From NCBI GenBank assembly GCA_016716385.1, contig JADJWL010000018.1, forward strand, positions 1-64,000: 64,000 nt of DNA, read 5' to 3'. Of this stretch, positions 51,335 to 59,978 are shown piece by piece (the first letter of the stretch is position 1; each line of letters starts with the position of its first letter). The notes beneath the pieces are model-generated. The model was given only the letters and a program-made list of their open reading frames with translations, was not told the origin of the DNA and made no database searches. The stretch comes from Bryobacterales bacterium (GTDB lineage Bacteria; Acidobacteriota; Terriglobia; Bryobacterales; Bryobacteraceae). The translations under genes and the position numbers were made by a program.

Positions 51335-51958
51335 ATGCCCAGGAACGACGACGGCGAATTCGAACTTGTTCTCGGCAACCGCCAGTTGCTGAGTGGCTTC
51401 TTCATCGTGGTGGTGCTATTCGGCGTATTCTTCACGATGGGGTACATCGTGGGCCGGCAGGCGTCGCCCGCGATCACCGCGGCACAGCCCCCGGCGCAGG
51501 AGGCGCCCCCCGACGCTGCCAAGCCGGCAGTCCGCCCCCCGAGCGACCTGCCGCCCGGCGAGGCTGTGGTCTCGTCAAGCGCGAAGCCGGCGGCGCCCGC
51601 GGGGACTCAACCGGCGCGCGAGACCGGTCAGCAGCCGCCACCGCCTCGCGAGACGGCCAGCGCGCCGCCGCCGAAGCCGGTGCCTCCGCCTCCGGCACCG
51701 CCGCCCGCTGCGTCCACCCCTGGCTCACTGAGCGAACCTCCTTCCGGCGTCTACCTGCAGGTGGCCGCGCCGGCGCCGGAGGCCGGAGTGGGGGTGGTCA
51801 ACACGCTCAAGGCGAAAGGCATGCCTGCGCGCCTCGCTCCCGGTCCCGACGCGAGCACGGTCCGCGTGGTCGTAGGTCCGCTGGACGGGGATCAGGTTCG
51901 CGACACCAGAACCGCCCTCGAAGCCTCCGGGTTCAAGCCGTTTCTGCGAAAATACTAG
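51335..51958 (+). CDS. Membrane-anchored SPOR-like domain protein
   Basis: A 207-residue bitopic protein. A cytoplasmic N-terminus (MPRNDDGEFELVLGNRQLL) precedes one transmembrane helix (~21-40), a Pro/Ala-rich spacer (~45-135) that would cross the periplasm, and a C-terminal ~70-residue domain (VYLQVAAPAPEAGVGVVNTLKAKGMPARLAPGPDASTVRVVVGPL). The last has the SPOR pattern (y.qvga.......l...l...g........vrVgpf). SPOR domains bind denuded glycan strands at division septa. It follows slipin by three bases. Confidence 0.85.
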   Translation: MPRNDDGEFELVLGNRQLLSGFFIVVVLFGVFFTMGYIVGRQASPAITAAQPPAQEAPPDAAKPAVRPPSDLPPGEAVVSSSAKPAAPAGTQPARETGQQPPPPRETASAPPPKPVPPPPAPPPAASTPGSLSEPPSGVYLQVAAPAPEAGVGVVNTLKAKGMPARLAPGPDASTVRVVVGPLDGDQVRDTRTALEASGFKPFLRKY

Positions 51959-51959
51959 C

Positions 51960-52871
51960 TTGACCCCGGAGCTTGTCCAGATTGACGGCGCGCCGCGCCC
52001 GCGCCTGCCGGAGTGGGCTCGCACAGGCAAGTCCCACTGGCAGAGCCTGAACGCCCTCAAGCGGGACCTGCGCCGCCTCAGCCTGCACACGGTGTGCGAG
52101 TCCGCGCGCTGCCCGAACATCCACGAATGCTTCCACCGCGGCGCCGCGACGTTCATGATCCTGGGAAACCGCTGCACGCGCGGCTGTGGATTTTGCAGTG
52201 TCCCCAAAGGGAACCCGCGCCTCCACGACATGCGCCTTGACCCGCTCGAACCGGCGAACGTCGCCCGCATGGCCGCGGAGTTGAACCTCCGTTACGTCGT
52301 GATCACCAGCGTCAATCGCGACGACCTGGAGGACGGCGGATCGCATCACTTCGCCGAAACCGTGCGCGAGGTGCGCCGTGCGCTGCCGGAAGCGCGGATC
52401 GAAGTCCTGACGCCGGATTTCCTGGGCGACACCGTCGCGGTGGCCCGCGTCCTCGACGCCGGTCCTGACGTCTTCAACCACAACATGGAGACCGTACCGC
52501 GCCTCTATGGCCGCGTCAGGCCCCAGGCGGACTACCGCCAGTCACTCGCCGTGCTGCGCTTCGCGCGGGAATATCGCGCGGACATCCTGACGAAGTCCGG
52601 ATTCATGGTGGGACTCGGGGAGACCGACGCCGAAGTGCGCACGCTGCTGGCCGACCTCCGCGGCTCCGCGGTGGACGTGGCCACCATTGGCCAGTACCTG
52701 CAGCCCACCCGGCGCAACCTGCCCGTGGCGGACTACATCCGGCCGGAGCAGTTCGACGCATGGCGGGAATTCGGCGAGTCGATCGGGTTCCGTCACGTGT
52801 TCTCCGGCCCGCTGGTCCGCAGTTCATACATGGCGGACCTGGTCAGCGAACAGGCGCGAGGGGCGCGTTGA
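51960..52871 (+). CDS. lipA: Lipoyl synthase
   Basis: A 303-residue radical SAM enzyme that inserts two sulfurs into octanoyl groups on lipoyl domains such as GcvH. The auxiliary cluster cysteines are C46, C51 and C57 (VCESARCPNIHEC). The SAM cluster is C72-x3-C76-x2-C79 in NRCTRGCGFCSV. The C-terminal VRSSYMADLV motif holds the arginine-serine pair that closes the auxiliary cluster. The start is TTG at 51960, one base after the SPOR gene stop. Its end overlaps lnt (TTGA). It serves the glycine cleavage system at 9.9 kb. Confidence 0.97.
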   Translation: MTPELVQIDGAPRPRLPEWARTGKSHWQSLNALKRDLRRLSLHTVCESARCPNIHECFHRGAATFMILGNRCTRGCGFCSVPKGNPRLHDMRLDPLEPANVARMAAELNLRYVVITSVNRDDLEDGGSHHFAETVREVRRALPEARIEVLTPDFLGDTVAVARVLDAGPDVFNHNMETVPRLYGRVRPQADYRQSLAVLRFAREYRADILTKSGFMVGLGETDAEVRTLLADLRGSAVDVATIGQYLQPTRRNLPVADYIRPEQFDAWREFGESIGFRHVFSGPLVRSSYMADLVSEQARGAR

Positions 52872-54334
52872 ACTGGGGTCTGGCGGCGGCCAGCGCGCTG
52901 CTGCTGATCCTCACGTTTCCGCGGTTCGACTTCCACTGGCTCATTGCCGTCGCGCTCACTCCGCTGCTGGTCGCCGTCGCGCGCGAGCCGCATCCACTGA
53001 AGCGTTTCGCGCTTGGCTGGCTCACCGGCGCGGGCTGCCTGTTCGGCATCACCGAGTGGATCCGCTTTGTCGTCACCTTCCACGGCAACCTGGGCGACGC
53101 CCTCGGATGGGTCGCGTTCCTTCTGTTCTGCCTGGCCAAGGGGCTGTACTTCGGAGTGTTCGCATTCTTCGCCCGCTTCCTGACCGGTCGCTGGTGGTCG
53201 GTGCCGGCGCTGGCCGTGTTGTGGGTCGCCAACGACATCACGTTCGGCCGGATCGGGTGGCAGTGGATCACGCTCGGAGACGCCGGCGTCGACATGGGGC
53301 TGCCGATGCGTCTTGCCCCGCTCACGGGCGTGCACGGCCTGTCGTTCGTGTTCATGACGATGTCGGCCGCGCTGGCGGGCGTCGTGCTCCGGCGTCCCCG
53401 CCTTGAGCTGCTGTGGCTGACCCCGCTCCTGTTGCTGGGACTGCTGCCGGAATTGCCCGAAGCTCGCCAAGGTACGGCATCGGCCGTGCTGGTGCAGCCG
53501 AACGTCGACGAAACCGCCACCTGGACCGCCGAAGACGTCGACGCCCAGCAGCGGAGGATGGTGATGCTGTCCATGCGTGGCGCCTTCGCCGCCCCGGGTG
53601 GCCGGCCGGACCTGATCATCTGGCCGGAAACGCCCGCGCCCTTCTACTATCAGCAGGACCCGGCCTTCCAGCAGCACGTCGGCAGTCTCGCCAGGGTAGC
53701 CCGCGCGCCGGTCATGGTTGGCGGCGTCGGACGCGCCCGTAGTGGGGCTCCGCTCAACTCCGCGTTTCTGGTCGCGCCCAGCGGTGAGTTGATTTCCCGC
53801 TACGACAAAATCCACCTTGTCCCGTTCGGAGAGTTCGTTCCCTGGCCGTTCCGCTTCCTCGACAAGATCGCCGGGGAAGTGGGCGATTTCGAGGCGGGGA
53901 CCAACGTGGTCATTTCGCCGGTGGACGGGCATCGCATCGGAGCGTTCATCTGTTACGAGTCGGCGTTTCCGGCGCTGGTCCGCTCATTCGCCCGCGGCGG
54001 AGCAGAAGTGCTGGCCAACGTGTCCAACGACGGCTACTTCGGGCGCAGCCCATCGGCGCGCGGGCAACACCTGATGGTCGTCCGCATGCGCGCCGCCGAG
54101 AACCGGCGCTGGATCCTGCGCTCGACCAACAACGGCATCACGGCGGCGGTCGACCCGGCCGGCCGCGTCTGGGAGAGCATTTCCGAATTTCAGGAAGCCA
54201 CCGCGCTGGTTAGTTTCTCCTACGAACCCTCGCAGACGTTCTACACCCGTTATGGCGACGTCTTCGCCTGGTCTTGCGCCGGCGTGATTCTGCTTCTCCT
54301 GATCGGCCTTCTCGCCCTGGAGCGTCCGCGCTGA
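52868..54334 (+). CDS. lnt: Apolipoprotein N-acyltransferase
   Basis: A 488-residue inner-membrane enzyme that adds the third acyl chain to bacterial lipoproteins. An N-terminal bundle of about six helices (~5-200) precedes the periplasmic carbon-nitrogen hydrolase domain. The catalytic triad residues are all visible: Glu in IIWPETPAPF, Lys in YDKIHLVPFGE, Cys in AFICYES. A C-terminal helix closes the protein. The start is a TTG overlapping the lipA stop as TTGA (52868-52871); the longer frame upstream is inside lipA. The ceramidase-like lipoprotein at 25886 would be one client. Confidence 0.96.
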   Translation: MNWGLAAASALLLILTFPRFDFHWLIAVALTPLLVAVAREPHPLKRFALGWLTGAGCLFGITEWIRFVVTFHGNLGDALGWVAFLLFCLAKGLYFGVFAFFARFLTGRWWSVPALAVLWVANDITFGRIGWQWITLGDAGVDMGLPMRLAPLTGVHGLSFVFMTMSAALAGVVLRRPRLELLWLTPLLLLGLLPELPEARQGTASAVLVQPNVDETATWTAEDVDAQQRRMVMLSMRGAFAAPGGRPDLIIWPETPAPFYYQQDPAFQQHVGSLARVARAPVMVGGVGRARSGAPLNSAFLVAPSGELISRYDKIHLVPFGEFVPWPFRFLDKIAGEVGDFEAGTNVVISPVDGHRIGAFICYESAFPALVRSFARGGAEVLANVSNDGYFGRSPSARGQHLMVVRMRAAENRRWILRSTNNGITAAVDPAGRVWESISEFQEATALVSFSYEPSQTFYTRYGDVFAWSCAGVILLLLIGLLALERPR

Positions 54335-54356
54335 TCAGGATCTCCGGTATTCAATG

Positions 54357-54393
54357 CACCTCCGGCCCGCACCAATCGTGCGGGCCGGAGGTG
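54357..54393. terminator. Bidirectional terminator-type hairpin
   Basis: A perfect 16-bp inverted repeat, CACCTCCGGCCCGCAC / GTGCGGGCCGGAGGTG, with a five-base loop lies between the convergent lnt and helicase genes. It lacks a long T run, but stem stability and position fit a terminator for both strands. Confidence 0.7.
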
Positions 54394-54418
54394 AACGACA
54401 CAGAATGTAACGAATGCC

Positions 54419-55600
54419 CTACGCCAGGCGGCGGCGGAACCTGTTCACAGAGACGACGGCTTCGCCGCGTTCCTCGCGCACGAGTGCGTCCGGCACTTCG
54501 CGGCGCGTCAGCCGGACTCCCAACGTGCGCTCGATGCGGCTGATCTCCCGCCGTTCGTTGCGCGTGCCGAACGTTGACGCAACCCCACGTGCGCCCGCCC
54601 GGCCCGTGCGGCCGACGCGGTGGATGAAGTCTTCCGGCGCCTGCGGCAGGTCGTAGTTCACCACGTGCGCGATCCCGTCGACGTGGATGCCTCGCGCGGC
54701 AACATCGGTGGCCACCAGCACTCGGAATTCACCTTCCTGGAAGCCGCGCAGCGCGCGGTTGCGCTGGCTCTGCGACCGGTCGCCATGGATGCTGGCCGCC
54801 CGCTGGCCGCCACGTTCCAGCTTCTTCGCCAACCGCTCTGCTCCGTGCTTGGTGCGGGCGAAGACCAGGAACGAACCCGACTCCTCGCGCAGCATCGATT
54901 CAAGGAGGCTCAACTTGCGGTCCTGCTCGACTTCGAAGATCTGCAGGTCAACGTGTTCGGCCGGCTTTGTCGTGGAGCCGATCGCGATGCGCACCGGATC
55001 GTTGAGGTAGGCCGACACCAGGTGCGCCACCGACGGTTCGATGGTGGCGGAGAAGAACAGGGTCTGCCGCTCGGCTGGCAGCAAGCTCAGAATCGCCTTA
55101 ATGGCCGGCAGGAAGCCCATGTCGAGCATGCGGTCCGCTTCGTCGAGCACCAGCACGCTGACGGCGTCCAGGCGGACGAGGCGGCGATGGATGAAGTCGG
55201 ACAAACGGCCCGGCGTCGCGATGATTACCTGCGCGCCGCGGCGGATTGCCTGCAATTGCGTTTGCTCGCTGAGTCCGCCGACCACGACGGCGGCGCGGAG
55301 GCCGGTGCCAGCGGCAAGCTTGGAGAAGCTATCGGCGATCTGGATCGCCAGCTCCCGCGTCGGGCTGAGGATGAGCGCCCGCACGCCCGGCTTCGCGGGC
55401 TTGGCGCCCAGCGATTCCAGCATCGGGATCAGGAAGGCCAGGGTCTTGCCTGTACCGGTCTGCGCGGTCGCGACCACGTCGCGCCCGTCGAGGGCTGGAG
55501 GAATGGCTTGTGCCTGGACAGGCGTCGGCGTCTCAAAGCCGTTGCGCGCCAGATTGCTCTTCAGAGCGGAGGAGAGGGTCAGTTCGGAAAATGTGTTCAT
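54419..55600 (-). CDS. DEAD-box RNA helicase (RhlE-like)
   Basis: A 393-residue ATP-dependent RNA helicase. Motifs in order: Q motif FETPTPVQAQAIP, I AQTGTGKT, Ia PTRELA, GG GRLSDFI, II VLDEADRML, III FSATIE, IV VFARTKH, V ATDVAARGIHV and VI HRVGRTGRAG. The C-terminal tail is short, closer to RhlE or minimal DEAD proteins than to CsdA/DbpA. It would remodel rRNA or mRNA structures. The tail is basic (REERGEAVVSVNRFRRRLA). It stands alone, convergent with lnt across a strong hairpin. Confidence 0.95.
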   Translation of the reverse strand: MNTFSELTLSSALKSNLARNGFETPTPVQAQAIPPALDGRDVVATAQTGTGKTLAFLIPMLESLGAKPAKPGVRALILSPTRELAIQIADSFSKLAAGTGLRAAVVVGGLSEQTQLQAIRRGAQVIIATPGRLSDFIHRRLVRLDAVSVLVLDEADRMLDMGFLPAIKAILSLLPAERQTLFFSATIEPSVAHLVSAYLNDPVRIAIGSTTKPAEHVDLQIFEVEQDRKLSLLESMLREESGSFLVFARTKHGAERLAKKLERGGQRAASIHGDRSQSQRNRALRGFQEGEFRVLVATDVAARGIHVDGIAHVVNYDLPQAPEDFIHRVGRTGRAGARGVASTFGTRNERREISRIERTLGVRLTRREVPDALVREERGEAVVSVNRFRRRLA

Positions 55601-55729
55601 TCGAAATTGGAGAACGGGAATTCAGTGGAGCGGCTTGCCGCGAGTGAAGGGAAAGAGAGCAGACTGTCTTCCTGTGTCTTCCCAAGCATACCACGGGCCT
55701 CGCACGTCCACACTGCGGCTGGACTTCGA

Positions 55730-55735
55730 TACAAT
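55730..55735 (+). promoter_or_regulatory. -10-like hexamer (TACAAT) of the second PSCyt/DUF1501 unit
   Basis: TACAAT ends ten bases before the ATG at 55746, the same spacing as the TATAAT of the first copy at 9792-9797. No Shine-Dalgarno sequence is present. Confidence 0.45.
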
Positions 55736-55745
55736 CTTGAGAACT

Positions 55746-58442
55746 ATGAATCGAGCCGTGTTCGCCGGCCTGCTGTTGTCGTCCGCTCTGTCGGCCAATC
55801 CTGCCGGGACCGCGGAGTTCTTCGAGAGCAAGGTGCGGCCGGTGCTGGCGACGCAGTGCTACTCCTGTCATACCGGGTCGAAGATGGGAGGATTGCGCGT
55901 CGACTCGCGGGACGCGCTGCTGACTGGTGGTAAGTCGGGCGCCGCGATCGAACCGGGTGCTCCTGAGAAGAGCTTGCTGCTGGCGGTTGTCGAAGGGCGC
56001 CATGACCGGCTGAAGATGCCGCCGCAATCCACGCTGCCGCCGGAACAGGTGGCTGCGCTCCGCGATTGGGTGTCGGCCGGCGCGCCCTGGCCCGAGGCAC
56101 AGGTTGCTCCCAAGGCCGCTTCGAAGGACGCCGTCATCACGCCCGAGCATCGGGCGTTCTGGTCTTTCCAGAAAGTCCGCAAGCCGGATCTGCCGGCGGT
56201 GCAGGACGAGAGCTTCGCGCGCACGCCAGTCGACCGCTTCATTCTGGCGCGCCTCGATCAGGAAGGATTGAAGCCCGTTCGCGCGGCGGACCGGCGCACA
56301 CTCATCCGGCGCATGAGCTTCGACCTGCTCGGTCTGCCTCCCACGCCGGAAGAGGTGCAGGCGTTCGTCAATGATTCCGCGCCCGATGCGGTGGACCGTC
56401 TGGTTGAGCGCCTGCTCGCTTCGCGGCACTATGGCGAACGCTGGGGTCGGCACTGGCTCGACTTGGCCCGCTATTCCGACGGGCGCATCGGCGCGGCCGT
56501 TGACACGCCCTACGAGAACGCGTTCCGCTATCGCGACTGGGTCATCCAGGCGTTCAATCGCGATATGCCCTACGACAAGTTCGTCAAGGCACAGATCGCG
56601 GCGGATTTCTTCCCGGAGTCCGAGCGCGAAGCGATGCTTGCCGGCCTCGGGTTTCAGACCGTTGGTCCGAACCCGGATGACCGGGTCGACGTGACGACGC
56701 GGGTGTTCCTCGGCCTGACCGTGGGCTGCGCGCAGTGTCACAATCACAAGTTCGATCCGATTCCGACGCAGGACTACTACTCGCTGCTGGGCGTGTTCAA
56801 GAGCAGCCGCGACGAACAGCATCCGCTCGCGGCCGAGGCCGAGGTTGCGGCTTACAAGAAAGCGAAAGAGGAAGTCGCCGCCAAGGAAGAGATCCTCAAG
56901 GACTGGATCATCCGGCAGTCCGAAGAACTGGCGCTGATGCTGACCCGGCAGACGGCGCGCTACCTTGAAGCGGCATGGCGCGTGCAGGCGGGACAGGCGG
57001 ACGCGGCTCACGCCGCCGAGAGCGCGAAACTGGACCGGGAAACCCTCGAACGCTGGTTGGCCTACCTTTCGGATCGCGACAAAGAGTACGACTACATGGA
57101 CGCCTGGTTCGCCATGATCGACCGCGCCGGCGGTCCCACCAACGCGAAGATCGACGATGTCCGCCGCGAAGCGCAGCGCATCGAGACGCTTGCAATCGAG
57201 TTCTTCACGGAAAAGAAAGAGATCGACGACCGCAACTACGTCAAGCTCGGCGGCGCCAAGGGCGTGAAAGACGAGAAGACACGCCAGTACGCCAATCTCG
57301 ATTTTCTCGAACCGAAGAAGTTCTACTTCTGGCGGGACCTGACGACCGAGCCGTACCGCAAAGACGGGTTCAATCACGAGGGCGGCATCTACTCGTACGG
57401 GCCGAAGACCATCGCCCGCTGGCTGCCGGCCATGTGGCTCCAGCATCTGGAGGAATCCCGCGCCGAGATCGATCGGCTCAAGAAGGAGATGCCTCCCGCC
57501 TATCCCTTCTATCACGTGCTCAAAGACACCGAGAAGCCGGCGGACATTCCCGTCTCGATCCGCGGAGACGCCAAGACTCCCGGCGAGATGGCCCCGCGGC
57601 GGTTCCTGCGCGTGCTGTGCGACGGCGATCCGCCGAAATTCGAGAAGGGGAGCGGGCGCTGGGAACTCGCCGGGTCGATTGCGTCGGCGGACAACCCGCT
57701 CACCGCGCGCGTCATCGCGAATCGCGTCTGGCAGTGGCATTTCGGCGAAGGTATCGTGCGGTCGCCGAGCAACTTCGGACAGCTCGGTGAGCGCCCGACC
57801 CATCCCGAACTGCTCGACTACCTGGCGTGGCGGCTGGTTGAGAGCGGCTGGTCGATCAAGACGCTGCACCGGGAGATTCTGCGCTCCAGTACCTATCAGT
57901 TGAGCGCGGCGCAGGATGCGGCCAATGTCGCGAAGGACCCGGGCAATCGCCTGCTGTGGCGCGCCAGTCCGCGCTTGCGCCTCGATGCAGAGGCGCTGCG
58001 GGACAGCATCCTGATGGTTGCGGGAACGCTCGATTCGACCATCGGTGGGCCATCGGAGGCGTTCTCGGAGAAGTTCCGGCGCCGGACGGTCTACGCCAAA
58101 GTCGGCCGTACGAAGCCCGAGCCGACCCTGACTCTGTTCGATTTCCCGGATCCGAATACCTCGACTGAGCAGCGGACCCTGACCGTCGGCCCGATGCAGC
58201 GGCTGTATTTTCTGAACAGTACGTTTGTGGCGGAGCAGTCCGCAGCCTTGGCGAAGCGTCTGATTGGGGCGGCGTCCGAGGAGGCGGCCCGCATCCGCCT
58301 GGCGTACAACCTGCTCTTCGGACGCGATCCGGATCAGGATGAGTTGGCGCTGGGGGTGGAATTTGTCGCCTCTGGTGAGCGACAATGGCCCCAATATACT
58401 CAGGCGCTGTTGAGTTCGGCCGAGTTCAGCAGCGTGCCGTAA
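55746..58442 (+). CDS. PSCyt1/DUF1549/DUF1553 cytochrome-like protein (second copy)
   Basis: An 898-residue exported protein. After a signal peptide (MNRAVFAGLLLSSALSANPAG) comes a c-type haem motif CYSCH at residues 38-42 and GGLRVDSRDALLTGG. DUF1549 (VDRFILARLDQEGLKPV, LLGLPPTPEEVQAFVND, CAQCHNHKFDPIPTQDYY) and DUF1553 (IANRVWQWHFGEGIV, NFGQLGERPTHPELLDYLAW) follow. The family end ..LLSSAEFSSVP is intact, unlike the frameshifted copy at 6.4-9.8 kb. The long in-frame extension upstream of 55746 is antisense to the helicase gene. Electron transfer to or from an unknown reaction, partnered with DUF1501, is the family's inferred role. Confidence 0.93.
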   Translation: MNRAVFAGLLLSSALSANPAGTAEFFESKVRPVLATQCYSCHTGSKMGGLRVDSRDALLTGGKSGAAIEPGAPEKSLLLAVVEGRHDRLKMPPQSTLPPEQVAALRDWVSAGAPWPEAQVAPKAASKDAVITPEHRAFWSFQKVRKPDLPAVQDESFARTPVDRFILARLDQEGLKPVRAADRRTLIRRMSFDLLGLPPTPEEVQAFVNDSAPDAVDRLVERLLASRHYGERWGRHWLDLARYSDGRIGAAVDTPYENAFRYRDWVIQAFNRDMPYDKFVKAQIAADFFPESEREAMLAGLGFQTVGPNPDDRVDVTTRVFLGLTVGCAQCHNHKFDPIPTQDYYSLLGVFKSSRDEQHPLAAEAEVAAYKKAKEEVAAKEEILKDWIIRQSEELALMLTRQTARYLEAAWRVQAGQADAAHAAESAKLDRETLERWLAYLSDRDKEYDYMDAWFAMIDRAGGPTNAKIDDVRREAQRIETLAIEFFTEKKEIDDRNYVKLGGAKGVKDEKTRQYANLDFLEPKKFYFWRDLTTEPYRKDGFNHEGGIYSYGPKTIARWLPAMWLQHLEESRAEIDRLKKEMPPAYPFYHVLKDTEKPADIPVSIRGDAKTPGEMAPRRFLRVLCDGDPPKFEKGSGRWELAGSIASADNPLTARVIANRVWQWHFGEGIVRSPSNFGQLGERPTHPELLDYLAWRLVESGWSIKTLHREILRSSTYQLSAAQDAANVAKDPGNRLLWRASPRLRLDAEALRDSILMVAGTLDSTIGGPSEAFSEKFRRRTVYAKVGRTKPEPTLTLFDFPDPNTSTEQRTLTVGPMQRLYFLNSTFVAEQSAALAKRLIGAASEEAARIRLAYNLLFGRDPDQDELALGVEFVASGERQWPQYTQALLSSAEFSSVP

Positions 58443-58455
58443 GGAGAGTGGAACG

Positions 58456-59829
58456 ATGACACGACGTGAGATGCTTCGTCAGTCCGGCTGCGGGTTCGGC
58501 ATGCTCGCCCTCGCCGACATGCTGCATGCCGCCGAGCGCACAAATCCGCTGGCTCCGAAAAAGCCTCACTTCGAACCAAAGGCGAAGCACGTCATCTTCC
58601 TCTATCTGAACGGCGGGTTGTCGCAGGTTGACAGTTTCGATCCGAAACCGGAACTTACCCGCCGCCACGGCGAGCCGATGCCGGGACCGAAGATCAAAAC
58701 CGACCGCGCCTCCGGCAACCTGATGCGTTCGCCGTTCGGGTTTAAGCGCTACGGCCAGAGCGGCATCGAAGTCAGCGACATTTTCCCCAAGATCGGCGAA
58801 GCGATCGACGATTTCTGCGTGATCCGCTCCATGTGGACCGACAACGGCAACCACGGTCCGTCGATGCTCAAGATGAACACCGGGCACCAGCTTGCGGGAC
58901 GGCCGTCGCTTGGTTCGTGGTTGACCTACGGTCTCGGCACGGAGAATCAGAACCTGCCGGGATTTGTCGTGCTCTGCCCAGGCTATCCGGTGATGGGGTC
59001 TCCGCTGTGGTCCTCTGGCTTCCTGCCGAGCGCCTATCAGGGGACGCACATTCACAACAGCGAACAGGACCCGGAAAAGCTGCTCCAGAACATCCGCAAC
59101 CAGACTCTCTCCGCCCCCGAGCAGGAGCGGCAGTTGTCGCTGATCGACCGGCTGAACCGGAAGTATGTGAACCGTCTCGGCTCCCAGCCGGAGCTCGAAG
59201 CGAGCATCCAGGCGATGGAGGTTGCCTACCGCATGCAGGCGGAAGCCCCCGAAGCCTTCGATATCCGCCAGGAGAGCGAAGAGACCCGCGCACGGTACGG
59301 CGACAGCGACTTCGGACGCGGCTGTCTGACGGCCCGCCGTCTGGTGGAGCGCGGTGTCCGGATGGTGCAGGTCTACTTCGGCAATTTCCAGCCTTGGGAC
59401 AGCCACGACGACATCATGTCGCACGCCCGTCTGGCGCGACAGGCAGACCCGGCGATTGCCTCGCTGCTGGCGGACCTCAAGGCAAACGGCCTGTTCGACG
59501 AAACCCTCATCCTGATCGGCAGCGAGTTTGGCCGCACGCCCATGATCCAGAACAGCGGCCTCGAGAAGTTGGGCAATGGCCGCGACCACAACGTCCACGG
59601 ATTCTCGGTCCTGCTCTCCGGCGCCGGCATCAAGGGTGGTACGACCTATGGCGCCACGGACGATTTCGGCTTCAAGGCGGTCGAGAACCGCGTCCACGTC
59701 CACGACCTGCACGCGACCATGCTGCACCTAATGGGGCTGGACCATACGAGGCTCACGTATCGCTACAGCGGGCGCGACTTCCGCCTGACTGACGTGCACG
59801 GCGAGTTGCTCCGCCCGATTCTTGCCTAG
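58456..59829 (+). CDS. DUF1501 domain-containing protein (second copy)
   Basis: A 457-residue partner of the preceding cytochrome. The export signal is twin-arginine-like (MTRREMLRQSGCGFGMLALADMLHA). Family marks are VIFLYLNGGLSQVDSFDPKPELTRRHG, VIRSMWTDNGNHGPSMLKMNTGH, EFGRTPMIQN and the C-terminal HTRLTYRYSGRDFRLTDVHGELL. A GGAG lies eight bases before ATG. The gene follows 13 bp after the cytochrome, while the other copy overlaps its partner. Enzymatic role unknown; the fold is that of alkaline phosphatase-type hydrolases. Confidence 0.94.
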   Translation: MTRREMLRQSGCGFGMLALADMLHAAERTNPLAPKKPHFEPKAKHVIFLYLNGGLSQVDSFDPKPELTRRHGEPMPGPKIKTDRASGNLMRSPFGFKRYGQSGIEVSDIFPKIGEAIDDFCVIRSMWTDNGNHGPSMLKMNTGHQLAGRPSLGSWLTYGLGTENQNLPGFVVLCPGYPVMGSPLWSSGFLPSAYQGTHIHNSEQDPEKLLQNIRNQTLSAPEQERQLSLIDRLNRKYVNRLGSQPELEASIQAMEVAYRMQAEAPEAFDIRQESEETRARYGDSDFGRGCLTARRLVERGVRMVQVYFGNFQPWDSHDDIMSHARLARQADPAIASLLADLKANGLFDETLILIGSEFGRTPMIQNSGLEKLGNGRDHNVHGFSVLLSGAGIKGGTTYGATDDFGFKAVENRVHVHDLHATMLHLMGLDHTRLTYRYSGRDFRLTDVHGELLRPILA

Positions 59830-59978
59830 TTGACAATCACTTAGGGTTCCCACACGGTGTCACCGGCGTCGTGTGGCTGTCTACGCCTATCCATCGAATA
59901 GTTAGATCGATTCCGGACGAAACTGCGATTTGCTGTATGGCCCACTTCTCCGTAACGTAGAAGAGGGAGTAACCAAGC

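Noticed and set aside
55533..58394. 953-codon open frame on the minus strand
   Set aside because: It is exactly antisense to the PSCyt/DUF1553 gene, shows no domain motif, and its existence is explained by GC-rich third positions.
59830..59835. TTGACA just after the second DUF1501 gene as a -35 for the degenerate activator
   Set aside because: No acceptable -10 lies 16-19 bp downstream.
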